A DNA stretch of 9,717 nucleotides from Alphaproteobacteria bacterium (GCA_018658685.1 JABHUT010000053.1:1-9717), one strand, 5' to 3'; shown: positions 1 to 6,661, counted from the first letter of the stretch. Notes: generated by a model from the letters alone, not told the origin. Numbers and translations: made by a program.

Positions 1-257
1 TCAGTTATAAAGTATCTGATATCTAATTCTGGGACAGTATCATCATCAACCTTAGCTTCACCACCAATTGATGTAACCGAATCAACATCTGGGTCAAGAT
101 TTAAGACTTTCAGTCCAACCAGCCATTTACCTGCGCTTTTAAAAGCTTCATTTTCTTGAGCATGAGAAACTTGCGCAAAAGTTATGGAATTAATTAAGAA
201 TGCTAATGCCAAAGCTGGCAGTAACGTTAAAAGTTTTTTAGAAATTAATGTTTTCAT
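1..257 (-). CDS. ompW: OmpW-family outer membrane protein, N-terminal part (cut by window edge)
   Basis: An open frame starts at the ATG at 257-255 and continues without a stop for 85 codons to the left edge, so only the N-terminus is present. It begins with a signal peptide: positive MKTLISKK, a hydrophobic stretch to about residue 27, then Ala-X-Ala-like sites near residues 28 and 33. The mature start reads KWLVGLKVLNLDPD, then SIGGEAKVDDDTVPELDI and RYFIT. This resembles the first strands of OmpW-family eight-stranded barrels, which typically have W-x-V-R, an IGG-v-i-d stretch and vPELd-tYFfT. OmpW proteins sit in the outer membrane and are thought to pass small hydrophobic compounds. A strong ribosome site (AGAGAGGAA, 261-269) supports the start. 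The family call rests on motif memory and only 85 residues; another small barrel protein is possible. Confidence 0.75.
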   Translation of the reverse strand, partial: MKTLISKKLLTLLPALALAFLINSITFAQVSHAQENEAFKSAGKWLVGLKVLNLDPDVDSVTSIGGEAKVDDDTVPELDIRYFIT

Positions 258-377
258 TTTTTCCTCTCTTTAGTGCTTTTAGGAAATCTAGGGTGCACAA
301 TCTGAATATCAAATACCCAGCTCATATGAGAGCCATTCAAAAAAATACATTTGAGATTAAGAAAGGACCTTTTTTTT

Positions 378-441
378 GCTTATAAGCCACATTGTAATAC
401 CACCTTCGCAAGGTTATGCAGGTTGGCAGGGTCTTAACCCT
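378..441 (-). promoter_or_regulatory. Possible structured leader element upstream of ompW (unidentified)
   Basis: Within AT-rich surroundings this patch carries compatible pairings: AGGGT/ACCCT (428-432 with 437-441), GCCA/TGGC (386-389 with 424-427), ACC/GGT (399-401 with 421-423), ACCTT/AAGGT around a three-base loop (402-406 with 410-414), and the palindrome GCTTATAAGC (378-387), which would compete with the GCCA stem. On the minus strand it could fold within the ompW 5' leader; on the plus strand there is no T-run after it to suggest a terminator. I do not recognise it as a named riboswitch. The strand and function are inference; pairing alone does not prove a functional RNA. Confidence 0.35.
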
Positions 442-579
442 CTCAAAATGTAATTTATCTTCTAATATCATTTTTAATAATTGTAAACAAAATTATATTT
501 AGGATGGATATTTAAAGTTATGATATAACGATTTCCAAGAAATTTAATTATAAATAGGGAATGTTTAGTTTTAGAATAA

Positions 580-608
580 TTAACGATTATTTTAATATTT
601 TTGATAAT
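580..608 (+). promoter_or_regulatory. Possible sigma70-type promoter for hisC-tyrA
   Basis: TTAACG (580-585) and GATAAT (603-608) are separated by 17 bases and lie about 45 bases before the hisC start. The match to TTGACA/TATAAT is partial, and DNA this AT-rich yields such matches by chance, so this is only a candidate. Confidence 0.25.
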
Positions 609-652
609 GATAAAGTAAACTAATTTAAAATAAAAAAAGAAGTAATAAAGAA

Positions 653-1741
653 ATGAAAAAACCTGTACCAAATTCTCACCTAAATGATCTTGAGTCCTAT
701 AAGGGCGGTAAAAGTAAAGTAGATGGAATCGAAATATTTTTTAAACTATCTTCAAATGAAAATCCATTTGGACCAAGTAAACTAGTTTCCAATGCATATA
801 TTGATGCTCTTAATGATATAACAGTTTATCCTGACCCTTCAAATAATGATCTTATTCAAAAATTATCAGATTTTTATTCTTTAGTTCCTGATAAAATAAT
901 TTGTGGGTGTGGTTCAGATGAAATTTTACACCTTTTGGCTAGGGCTTATCTTGGAGGTAATGACGAGGCTATAGTTTCAGAAAATTGTTTTGCTGTTTAT
1001 CCTTTGGCAATTAAAGCATCTGGTGCGAGGGTTGTTAGGGCTAAAGAAATAAATTTTAAAACTCAAATTCAATCAATACTCGATTTAACAAATAATGCTA
1101 CCAAAATGGTTTTTATAGCAAATCCAAATAATCCAACTGGCACTATGATTTCTTATAACGATATTATTGAGCTGCAAAGTAAATTGCCTAGTAATGTTTT
1201 ATTAGTAATCGATGAAGCCTATGCTGAATATGTTAAGGACGAAAATTATAAGAACTACTTCGAATTAGTTAATAATAATAGTAATGTTATTATTACTCGA
1301 ACATTCTCCAAGGTTTACGGCTTGGCAGGTCTAAGGGTTGGGTGGGCTTATTGCCCAAAAGAAGTTATTGAGGTCCTGAATCGTCTTAGAATTCCTTTTT
1401 CTGTAAACTCCTCTGCTCAGAAAGTAGCAATTGCTGCCTTAAATGACCAAAAGCATGTTTCAGATTCTGTTAAACATAACGCTATATGGTTATCAATAAT
1501 GGAAGAAAAATTTAAAGGCTTAGGATTTAATGTTACGGCAAGTGATTGTAATTTTTTATTAATTGAAGCCGGCTCAAATTTAAATTTTAGTGCCGAGGAA
1601 ATTTATGAATTCCTTTGCTCAAAAGGCCTAATTGTTAGGCAGATGAAAGAATATAATCTATCTGATTATCTGCGAATTACAATAGGCACTGAAGAGGCTA
1701 ATAAATTAGTAATTTCTTCTCTCGAGGAGCTATTAAAATAA
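653..1741 (+). CDS. hisC: Histidinol-phosphate / aromatic aminotransferase (HisC family)
   Basis: This is a PLP-dependent class I/II aminotransferase of 362 residues, normal for HisC. It converts imidazole-acetol phosphate plus glutamate to histidinol phosphate; many relatives also transaminate prephenate, phenylpyruvate or hydroxyphenylpyruvate. Visible motifs are LSSNENPFGPS (32-42), the GCGSDE cofactor-phosphate region (85-90), NPNNPTG (157-163), DEAYAEY (187-193), the Schiff-base lysine in TFSK (K220) and GLRVGW (226-231). The C-terminal arginine in YLRITIG fits the substrate carboxylate site. The stop codon is followed at once by the tyrA start, so the two are very likely co-transcribed. 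That pairing suggests the aromatic transamination role is at least as important as histidine synthesis here. The region before the start is A-rich with only a weak ribosome site. The family is certain; substrate preference is inferred. Confidence 0.93.
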   Translation: MKKPVPNSHLNDLESYKGGKSKVDGIEIFFKLSSNENPFGPSKLVSNAYIDALNDITVYPDPSNNDLIQKLSDFYSLVPDKIICGCGSDEILHLLARAYLGGNDEAIVSENCFAVYPLAIKASGARVVRAKEINFKTQIQSILDLTNNATKMVFIANPNNPTGTMISYNDIIELQSKLPSNVLLVIDEAYAEYVKDENYKNYFELVNNNSNVIITRTFSKVYGLAGLRVGWAYCPKEVIEVLNRLRIPFSVNSSAQKVAIAALNDQKHVSDSVKHNAIWLSIMEEKFKGLGFNVTASDCNFLLIEAGSNLNFSAEEIYEFLCSKGLIVRQMKEYNLSDYLRITIGTEEANKLVISSLEELLK

Positions 1742-2662
1742 ATGAATAATACGTTTGAAAAAGTCTGTATTTTAGGTCTAGGTCTTATAGGAGGGTCGAT
1801 AGGACTCGCCATTAAGAGATCAAATATTTCTAATCAGATTACTGGTTATGCTAGATCTAATTCTACTTTAGAAAGAGCAATAGAGTTAGGTTTAGTTGAT
1901 AGTGTTAAAGATAATTTAAAGGATGCTGTAAATAATTCTGATCTTGTTATTTTAGCAACGCCTTTATCTACCTTTAGAGAATTAGTTGAAGATATGAGTC
2001 CTTTTTTAAAAAAGGGTTGTATAATAACTGATACTGGATCGGCAAAATTAACTGTTATTGAGGACTTAAAAGATATTTTACCTAATGGTGTTGAGTTTGT
2101 TCCTGGTCATCCTATAGCAGGTACTGAAGAATCAGGTCCAGATGCTGGTTTTGCTGAACTTTTTGATAATCGCTGGTGTATTTTAACACCAACAGAGGAT
2201 AATAGCAGTAATGCAGTTGATCTTGTGAAGGATTTTTGGGAGTCCATTGGATCAAAAGTTGAAATAATGGACCCAATGCACCATGATAAAGTTTTGGCAA
2301 TAACAAGCCATATACCGCACTTAATTGCTTTTAATATTGTTGGGACAGCGAATAACCTTGCCAATGTTACTGAAAAAGAAGTTGTAAAATACTCTGCTGG
2401 TGGCTTTAGAGATTTTACTAGAATAGCAGCTTCTGACCCTAAAATGTGGAGTGATATTTTTACTTATAATAGTGATGCTGTTTTAGAGATGTTAGATTTG
2501 TTTTCTAATGATTTGGCCAAGTTAAAGGCTGCAGTTATTAAAAAAGATTCTGATTTATTATTCTCTAACTTTGAAAAAACTAGAGAGGTGAGAAAAAATA
2601 TCATTGACGCAGGACAAGAAGAAAGCGATGTAGACTTTGGAAGAAAAAAATCTGAAGAATAA
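1742..2662 (+). CDS. tyrA: Prephenate / arogenate (cyclohexadienyl) dehydrogenase
   Basis: The 306-residue protein carries out the oxidative decarboxylation leading to tyrosine: prephenate to 4-hydroxyphenylpyruvate, or arogenate to tyrosine, with NAD(P)+. The N-terminal Rossmann domain shows LGLGLIGGS (11-19), with LATPLST (71-77) and DTGSAK (97-102) after it. The catalytic region includes GHPIAGTEESGPDAG (122-136), with the conserved histidine at 123, and TSHIPHL (188-194). The helical C-terminal domain contains GGFRDFTRIAASDPKMW (220-236). There is no fused chorismate mutase or C-terminal ACT domain, as in the short alphaproteobacterial form often called tyrC. The start directly follows the hisC stop codon (TAAATG); GAGGAG at 1724-1729 inside hisC is a good ribosome site. 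Whether it prefers prephenate or arogenate cannot be told by eye. Confidence 0.93.
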   Translation: MNNTFEKVCILGLGLIGGSIGLAIKRSNISNQITGYARSNSTLERAIELGLVDSVKDNLKDAVNNSDLVILATPLSTFRELVEDMSPFLKKGCIITDTGSAKLTVIEDLKDILPNGVEFVPGHPIAGTEESGPDAGFAELFDNRWCILTPTEDNSSNAVDLVKDFWESIGSKVEIMDPMHHDKVLAITSHIPHLIAFNIVGTANNLANVTEKEVVKYSAGGFRDFTRIAASDPKMWSDIFTYNSDAVLEMLDLFSNDLAKLKAAVIKKDSDLLFSNFEKTREVRKNIIDAGQEESDVDFGRKKSEE

Positions 2663-2688
2663 TAATTTATTTATTTATTAATAAATTA
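2663..2688. repeat. AT-only inverted repeat at the tyrA/plsC convergent junction
   Basis: TAATTTATT (2663-2671) and AATAAATTA (2680-2688) are perfect 9-base inverted copies around an 8-base loop. The repeat covers the 4-bp gap and the end of plsC. It could act as a weak two-way transcription stop, but it has no G or C pairs and no clean following T-run, so chance in AT-rich DNA is a real alternative. Confidence 0.3.
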
Positions 2689-3383
2689 GTTTCCTCCTCT
2701 ATAATTTCTTCTAATTTTCTTTCAAAATCTTTTCTAGAAAGTCCAGATGGTATTGCTGGCATAAACTTAACACTAATTTTACCAGGATTTCTTCCTAGTC
2801 CTTTTGTTTGCCAATACAAGCCAGAGTCAAGAGCAACAGGAATGCAAGGAATTCCTAGAAATTTATAAAGTGCCGATATACCAGATTTATATTCACCTTT
2901 CTCTCCTACAGCACTTCTAGTTCCCTCAGGAAAGATAATTATAGGTCTATTATTTTTTGAACATTCTTCTCCTTGTTTAATCAACCTTTTTAAGGCCTTA
3001 CTGTGGGCTCCACGATCTAACCATATCATTTTTGCTTTTATTGCATGCCAGCCATAAAACGGAATAAATATAATTATTTTTTTTAATACCATTGCTGCAT
3101 CAGCAAAAAAGGCTGTAAAAAATACAGTATCCCATATGGATTGATGCTTTGAGGCAACTATAAAGGGACCTCGTGGTATATTTTCTTCTCCGATAACCTC
3201 CCAATCAAGATTGTCAAGTTTTCTAAATAAAAATAACATAATTTTCGACCAATTATGTATTAACATGGCTGTATATTTTCTAGGAAGAAAGAGACAAGGT
3301 AAACCAATAATTGCAATGAACATTGTGATAAAGATCAAAAACCCTGTCTTTGTAATTGAATAAAAATTTTCTTTCATATTCAT
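2667..3383 (-). CDS. plsC: 1-acyl-sn-glycerol-3-phosphate acyltransferase (PlsC/LPLAT family)
   Basis: The protein has 238 residues, a usual length for bacterial PlsC. It adds the second acyl chain to lysophosphatidate, giving phosphatidate for membrane phospholipids. An N-terminal hydrophobic segment (about 13-33) anchors it to the inner membrane. The acyltransferase motifs are in order: the catalytic HX4D box in SKHQSIWDT (H80, D85), the FYGW and WLDRG stretch (109-125), the glycerol-phosphate binding FPEGTR (151-156), and IPVALDSG (181-188). AAAGG about 10 bases before the ATG at 3383 favours that start over the ATG two codons later. It follows the DUF218 gene by 4 bases, so both are probably translated from one transcript. 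It runs against tyrA with a 4-bp gap. Confidence 0.93.
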   Translation of the reverse strand: MNMKENFYSITKTGFLIFITMFIAIIGLPCLFLPRKYTAMLIHNWSKIMLFLFRKLDNLDWEVIGEENIPRGPFIVASKHQSIWDTVFFTAFFADAAMVLKKIIIFIPFYGWHAIKAKMIWLDRGAHSKALKRLIKQGEECSKNNRPIIIFPEGTRSAVGEKGEYKSGISALYKFLGIPCIPVALDSGLYWQTKGLGRNPGKISVKFMPAIPSGLSRKDFERKLEEIIEEETNLLINK

Positions 3384-3387
3384 TTGA

Positions 3388-3993
3388 TTAAGACCTTTTA
3401 AATAAATATTTTAACTTTGTTAAACTAAGTTTAGTGTACTCGGTAAGTATATTCTTTGTATATTTAAAATTAATTATAGATTTATTTGGATTATTTTTTA
3501 CAATCCATGGTTGAATTTTAATTTTTGGAGCATTTTTTCTAAACTCATAAATACTTCTTGGCATGTGCTCTGGCGACGTAACTAGTAAAATTTCATTATG
3601 ATCATTTTTATTTAACCACTTGAGCGCTTCAAGTGCATTTGTTTGAGTATTATAAGATTTTGACTCATAAGATACACAACAATTAAATATTAAATTTTTA
3701 CTCAAAATGTTATTTGGATTTATTATTCTAATGAGTTCACTTTTTTTAACAATTGGATTAACACCTGCAATAAATAGTTTTTTTCCATAATCACTTTCTA
3801 ATAAGCCGTAAGCTTCTTCTATTCTATTTGGGCCGCCTGTTAAAACTATAATAACACTCTTACTGTCTTGTGGTAAGTTATTGGGTTTATTTGAAATAGA
3901 GAGAAATGATAAAAAATCATACATCAATATTAAAAAAATTATTATGAAAAATATCCATTTAATTCTTATCGATCTAATTTTTTCTATTTTCAT
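3388..3993 (-). CDS. DUF218/YdcF-like membrane-anchored protein
   Basis: The protein has 201 residues. It starts with a basic stretch and one membrane segment (about 13-33), placing the rest probably in the periplasm. The DUF218 (ElyC/SanA/YdcF) signatures are visible: VIIVLTGGPNRIEEAYGLL, then GKKLFIAGV, then YNTQTNALEAL, and LLVTSPEHMPRSIYEFRK. These match the conserved Gly-Gly, the Asn-Thr-x-x-Asn-Ala type motif and the TS-x-H-x-x-R motif of the fold. The exact function of the family is unsettled; some members affect envelope or peptidoglycan-precursor homeostasis in enterobacteria. Linkage to plsC (4-base gap) fits an envelope role and, as I recall, is common in Alphaproteobacteria. The C-terminus is rich in Lys. 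No clear ribosome site precedes the ATG at 3993. Confidence 0.82.
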   Translation of the reverse strand: MKIEKIRSIRIKWIFFIIIFLILMYDFLSFLSISNKPNNLPQDSKSVIIVLTGGPNRIEEAYGLLESDYGKKLFIAGVNPIVKKSELIRIINPNNILSKNLIFNCCVSYESKSYNTQTNALEALKWLNKNDHNEILLVTSPEHMPRSIYEFRKNAPKIKIQPWIVKNNPNKSIINFKYTKNILTEYTKLSLTKLKYLFKRS

Positions 3994-4028
3994 TAAATTT
4001 GTTATTCTAATTAAATTTTGTTATTTAA
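3993..4028. repeat. 18-bp imperfect tandem repeat in the divergent promoter region
   Basis: TTAAATTTGTTATTCTAA (3993-4010) is followed directly by TTAAATTTTGTTATTTAA (4011-4028). The two units differ by one inserted T and one missing C. The second unit also contains most of an inverted repeat, AATTAAAT (4009-4016) with ATTTAATT (4023-4030). The repeat touches the start codon of the minus-strand DUF218 gene and lies upstream of the plus-strand permease, so it could be an operator; base composition makes a chance origin possible. Confidence 0.4.
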
Positions 4029-4104
4029 TTTTTGTATCTTATTTATTTCGCTTAGTCTATTTAAGGAATATTTAGAATTTAGAATTCTATATTTCGAGAT
4101 TGTC

Positions 4105-5004
4105 ATGAAAAAAATTCTATCCAATATTTTTCCATATATTCTTCTATTGCTTCTGATTGTTATGTGGGGCTCTTCATTTGCCGCGCTTAAAGTATCATTG
4201 GAGACAATACCGCCTCTTTGGGTTATGTCGCTTAGACTTGTGATAGGGTGTTTAACAATAACAACGTTTTTTTTGATTTTAAGAAAAAACCTTCCTCTGA
4301 CACTTGATTTTTGGAAATGGAGTTTAATTATTGGTTTTCTTGGATTTTCAGTTCCATTTAGTATTATTTCCTGGGGAACTCAATTTATTCCATCATCATT
4401 AGTTGCGATTTTAATGGGGGCTAATCCAATTATTACACTAATTTTGGCCTATTTCTTTTTGGCAGATAACACATTAACTATCCGCATGGTCTTAGGTGTT
4501 TTTTTAGGACTTTTGGGTATTATTCTTTTGATTGGATTTGGTAATATTAATACTGATTTATATAAATCAGAATTTATATATGGCCAACTAGCCGTTCTTA
4601 CCGGGACATTTTCATTTGCACTTGCCTCAATTCTTTTAAAAAATTTACCCCAAGAATATTCTTTCGAAAGAACTCTAGGTTCGTTAATTTGCGGAAGTAT
4701 TATTGGCTTATTTTTAGCTTATTTTTTTAGTAATTCTTCTTTAGAAATTCATGAAATATCAATAAAAAGTGCCGTAAGCTTAACTCTTCTTGGAATTTTC
4801 TCAACAGGAATTGCATCTGTAATATGGTTTAAAGTTATTGCATTAAAGGGGCCAGTCTTTTTAGCACTTGTTAATTATTTAATTCCTGTTTGGGCTTTAA
4901 TATTAGGTATTTTTCTATTAAATGAACGAATAAATTTTATAGTTGGTTTTGGCCTTATTTTTATTACAATAGGCATCTGGCTAATAGAAAAAAGGACTAA
5001 ATAA
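4105..5004 (+). CDS. EamA/DMT-superfamily permease
   Basis: From the ATG at 4105 the protein has 299 residues, the usual size of the ten-helix drug/metabolite transporter group. An upstream in-frame ATG at 4018 would add 29 residues, but it would fall inside the divergent promoter and give an atypically long N-terminus, so the start at 4105 is preferred. Two EamA halves can be seen. The first begins MWGSSFAALKVSLETIP and includes the helix with SSLVAILMGANPIITLILAY; the second begins with the segment GQLAVLTGTFSFALASILL and ends NYLIPVWALILGIFLLNE plus a last helix. The protein lies in the inner membrane and probably exports or exchanges amino acids, nucleobases or related metabolites; the substrate cannot be read from sequence. 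One base separates it from the next gene, so the two are probably co-transcribed. Confidence 0.88.
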   Translation: MKKILSNIFPYILLLLLIVMWGSSFAALKVSLETIPPLWVMSLRLVIGCLTITTFFLILRKNLPLTLDFWKWSLIIGFLGFSVPFSIISWGTQFIPSSLVAILMGANPIITLILAYFFLADNTLTIRMVLGVFLGLLGIILLIGFGNINTDLYKSEFIYGQLAVLTGTFSFALASILLKNLPQEYSFERTLGSLICGSIIGLFLAYFFSNSSLEIHEISIKSAVSLTLLGIFSTGIASVIWFKVIALKGPVFLALVNYLIPVWALILGIFLLNERINFIVGFGLIFITIGIWLIEKRTK

Positions 5005-5005
5005 A

Positions 5006-5500
5006 ATGTTATTAATGAAAAGATTTATTGGTGCAGGGGTTTCATTTTTTTTATCAGTGTCTTTTGTTTGTATATTTATAATTTCTCAGAATACTTTGTG
5101 GAATTTATTTTGGCTTCAAAGTCAAAATTTTGATATATCGTTTCTAATCCTTTTTTCTTCTCTTGCACATGATATCAAAGGTGGAGTATCCCCAATTATT
5201 TTGCAGTGGGGGATACCTATTAGTTTTTATACCGTTATTTGCATAACCTTATTACTTGCCTTTATAATTACTTTTTTAATTAGACTTCGCTTTCCAATAA
5301 ATTCAAAATTTTCATATGCAATTGCTGGATTTACGAGCATGTATGTAATGATGAGTTTAATAATAATGAAATATGATGGCATAGTTTTAATTTCAAGTGC
5401 TAGAGAAAACTTTGGCTTATTTGTTTTTTGCTTTATTGGTCTTTTGGGTGGATTTTTCTTTGATACCTTAATAAGTAATTTTTTGAAAAGAGGTAATTGA
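5006..5500 (+). CDS. Uncharacterised multi-spanning membrane protein coupled to PQQ dehydrogenase
   Basis: I do not recognise a named family. The 164-residue protein has hydrophobic segments at about 7-27, 73-95, 103-122 and 137-156, with a further less certain one near 43-54. Notable features are LAHDIKGG (53-60) between the first and second certain helices, SARENFG (131-137) and a glycine-rich last helix GLLGGFFF (145-152). AAGGAC at 4991-4996, nine bases upstream, supports the ATG at 5006 over the ATG three codons later. It lies one base after the permease and its stop directly meets the start of the sugar dehydrogenase, so translation is probably coupled. From memory, small membrane proteins with a similar AR-x3-G and GxLGG ending sit beside PQQ-dependent sugar dehydrogenases in some marine Gammaproteobacteria, which would point to a functional link; I cannot verify this here. 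Confidence 0.8.
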   Translation: MLLMKRFIGAGVSFFLSVSFVCIFIISQNTLWNLFWLQSQNFDISFLILFSSLAHDIKGGVSPIILQWGIPISFYTVICITLLLAFIITFLIRLRFPINSKFSYAIAGFTSMYVMMSLIIMKYDGIVLISSARENFGLFVFCFIGLLGGFFFDTLISNFLKRGN

Positions 5501-6619
5501 ATGAAAAAATATATAAAAAAAATATTAATTTTATTTACACTAATTTTTACTAGCATTGGAGGTTATTCATCAGAGAAAGTATATCAGTTAGAAGTTTTAA
5601 CTAACGATCTTGATAGGCCATGGAGCTTAGATTTTTTACCTAATGGTGATATTTTAATTTCTGAACTAACGGGAAATCTTAAAATTTTTAGTAGCGAAGG
5701 AATTTTATCAAAGTCATTAACGGGTCTCCCAAAGGTATTTGTGAAAAGCCAAGGTGGATTATCTGATATTGCTGTTCATCCAAATTTCATTCAAAATAAA
5801 CTTATCTTTCTCTCTTTTTCTATAGATACTAATCAAGGCAAAACTCTTCAAGTTATAAGAGCAAAATTAGAAAAAAACTCTTTAATTGATGTAAGAGTAA
5901 TTTTTACCGCTGATGCCTATAGATCAACATCAGCTCATTTTGGGGCTAGATTATTATTCCTAAAGGACAATACTTTATTAATCACCTCTGGGGATGGTTT
6001 TAACCACCGAGAAAAGGCTCAAAGTCTTGATAATCATTTTGGTAAAATAATTCGTATTAATGTTGACGGTTCAATTCCTTCAGATAATCCATTTATTGGT
6101 AAAGACAATTCTCTTCCTGGGATATGGACTTATGGACATAGAAATCAACAAGGACTTATTATTAATAGTGATGGCTTAGTATTTAGTCATGAGCATGGCC
6201 CTAGAGGTGGTGATGAGTTAAATCTTATTCAGCCAGGGAAGAATTATGGATGGCCATCGATAACATATGGTATTGATTATAATGGATCGATTATTTCTCC
6301 ATTTAAAACAAGAGAGGGAATGGAGCAACCAATAAAATTTTGGACTCCATCAATAGCCCCTTCTGATATGACCTTCTATAATGGAGAGTTATTCCCTGAT
6401 TGGTTTGGTAGTATTTTTATTTCTGCCTTGTCTCCTGGTGATGTAAGAAGAATAGTCTTAAAAGACAATGTATTTGTTTCTGAAGAGATTTTGTTTGACG
6501 AAATTCAGTCTCGGATAAGAAGTATTAAAGTAGCACCTGATGGCAGTCTTATTATGCTTACTGATGATGCAAAGGATAAAAATAAATCTGGTAAAATGAT
6601 AAAGGTAATACCTCGCTAA
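5501..6619 (+). CDS. Exported PQQ-dependent sugar dehydrogenase (soluble GDH/YliI family)
   Basis: The protein has 372 residues and begins with a signal peptide (MKKYIKK, hydrophobic to about 20, then GGYSS), so it should act in the periplasm. There is no lipobox cysteine. It belongs to the six-bladed beta-propeller quinoprotein family that oxidises aldose sugars with PQQ and calcium. Visible signatures are RPWSLDFLPNGDILISE (39-55), GGLSDIAVHPNF (85-96), AHFGAR with the likely catalytic histidine H146, SGDG (163-166), GKIIRINVDGSIPSDNPF (181-198), GHRNQQG with the likely PQQ-contacting R214 and N215, and EHGPRGGDELN (231-241) followed by NYGWP (248-252). AGAGG lies seven bases before the start, which abuts the stop of the unknown membrane gene. 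No PQQ synthesis genes lie in the window. The sugar substrate and electron acceptor are unknown. Confidence 0.9.
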   Translation: MKKYIKKILILFTLIFTSIGGYSSEKVYQLEVLTNDLDRPWSLDFLPNGDILISELTGNLKIFSSEGILSKSLTGLPKVFVKSQGGLSDIAVHPNFIQNKLIFLSFSIDTNQGKTLQVIRAKLEKNSLIDVRVIFTADAYRSTSAHFGARLLFLKDNTLLITSGDGFNHREKAQSLDNHFGKIIRINVDGSIPSDNPFIGKDNSLPGIWTYGHRNQQGLIINSDGLVFSHEHGPRGGDELNLIQPGKNYGWPSITYGIDYNGSIISPFKTREGMEQPIKFWTPSIAPSDMTFYNGELFPDWFGSIFISALSPGDVRRIVLKDNVFVSEEILFDEIQSRIRSIKVAPDGSLIMLTDDAKDKNKSGKMIKVIPR

Positions 6620-6661
6620 ATTTTTTATTATTTTTTATGATTTTTTGATAAAGTGATATAA

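Larger units (their letters stand above)
258..652. other. Gene-free intergenic region between ompW and hisC
   Basis: This is the only gap longer than 300 bases. No convincing coding frame exists; the minus-strand frame at 474-671 is a low-complexity Ile/Tyr/Phe/Lys product of AT-rich DNA. The left part (281-441) is less AT-rich and holds several inverted repeats: GTGCAC at 293-298, CTCATATGAG at 321-330, GCTTATAAGC at 378-387, and nested stems at 386-441. The right part (442-640) is very AT-rich and should hold divergent promoters. One possible minus-strand promoter for ompW is TTGTTT (485-490) and TATTAG (462-467), read on the minus strand with a 17-base spacer. It would give ompW a leader of roughly 200 bases that includes the structured patch. 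No tRNA or known riboswitch was recognised. Confidence 0.6.

Noticed and set aside
361..377. AAAGGACCTTT followed by a T-run as an intrinsic terminator
   Set aside because: The palindrome would leave a one-base loop, so no stable hairpin forms, and no plus-strand gene ends there.
386..441. Possible tRNA or named riboswitch
   Set aside because: There is no acceptor stem, T-loop (GTTCRA) or anticodon arm in the right order, and I could not match it to the TPP, glycine, cobalamin, SAM-II, SAM/SAH or preQ1 consensus. It is kept only as an unidentified structured candidate.
474..671. Minus-strand 65-codon frame upstream of hisC
   Set aside because: Its product is low-complexity Ile/Tyr/Phe/Lys, it runs into the hisC start on the other strand, it has no ribosome site, and it is what AT-rich noncoding DNA gives by chance.
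2107..2364. Two overlapping minus-strand frames inside tyrA
   Set aside because: They lie fully within a well-supported plus-strand gene with intact motifs and show no recognisable domain; they are antisense shadows.
3881..4075. Plus-strand 64-codon hydrophobic frame across the YdcF-like start
   Set aside because: It is antisense to the signal-anchor coding region of the DUF218 gene, which explains the hydrophobicity; no motif is seen.
4018..4104. 29-residue N-terminal extension of the EamA permease
   Set aside because: It is Phe/Leu/Ile-rich, would add an extra hydrophobic stretch before the usual first helix, and occupies the divergent promoter region. The start at 4105 gives the normal family length.
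5227..5556. Minus-strand 109-codon frame
   Set aside because: It is antisense to the unknown membrane gene and the start of the dehydrogenase, both of which have good ribosome sites; its sequence is Lys/Ile-rich without motifs.
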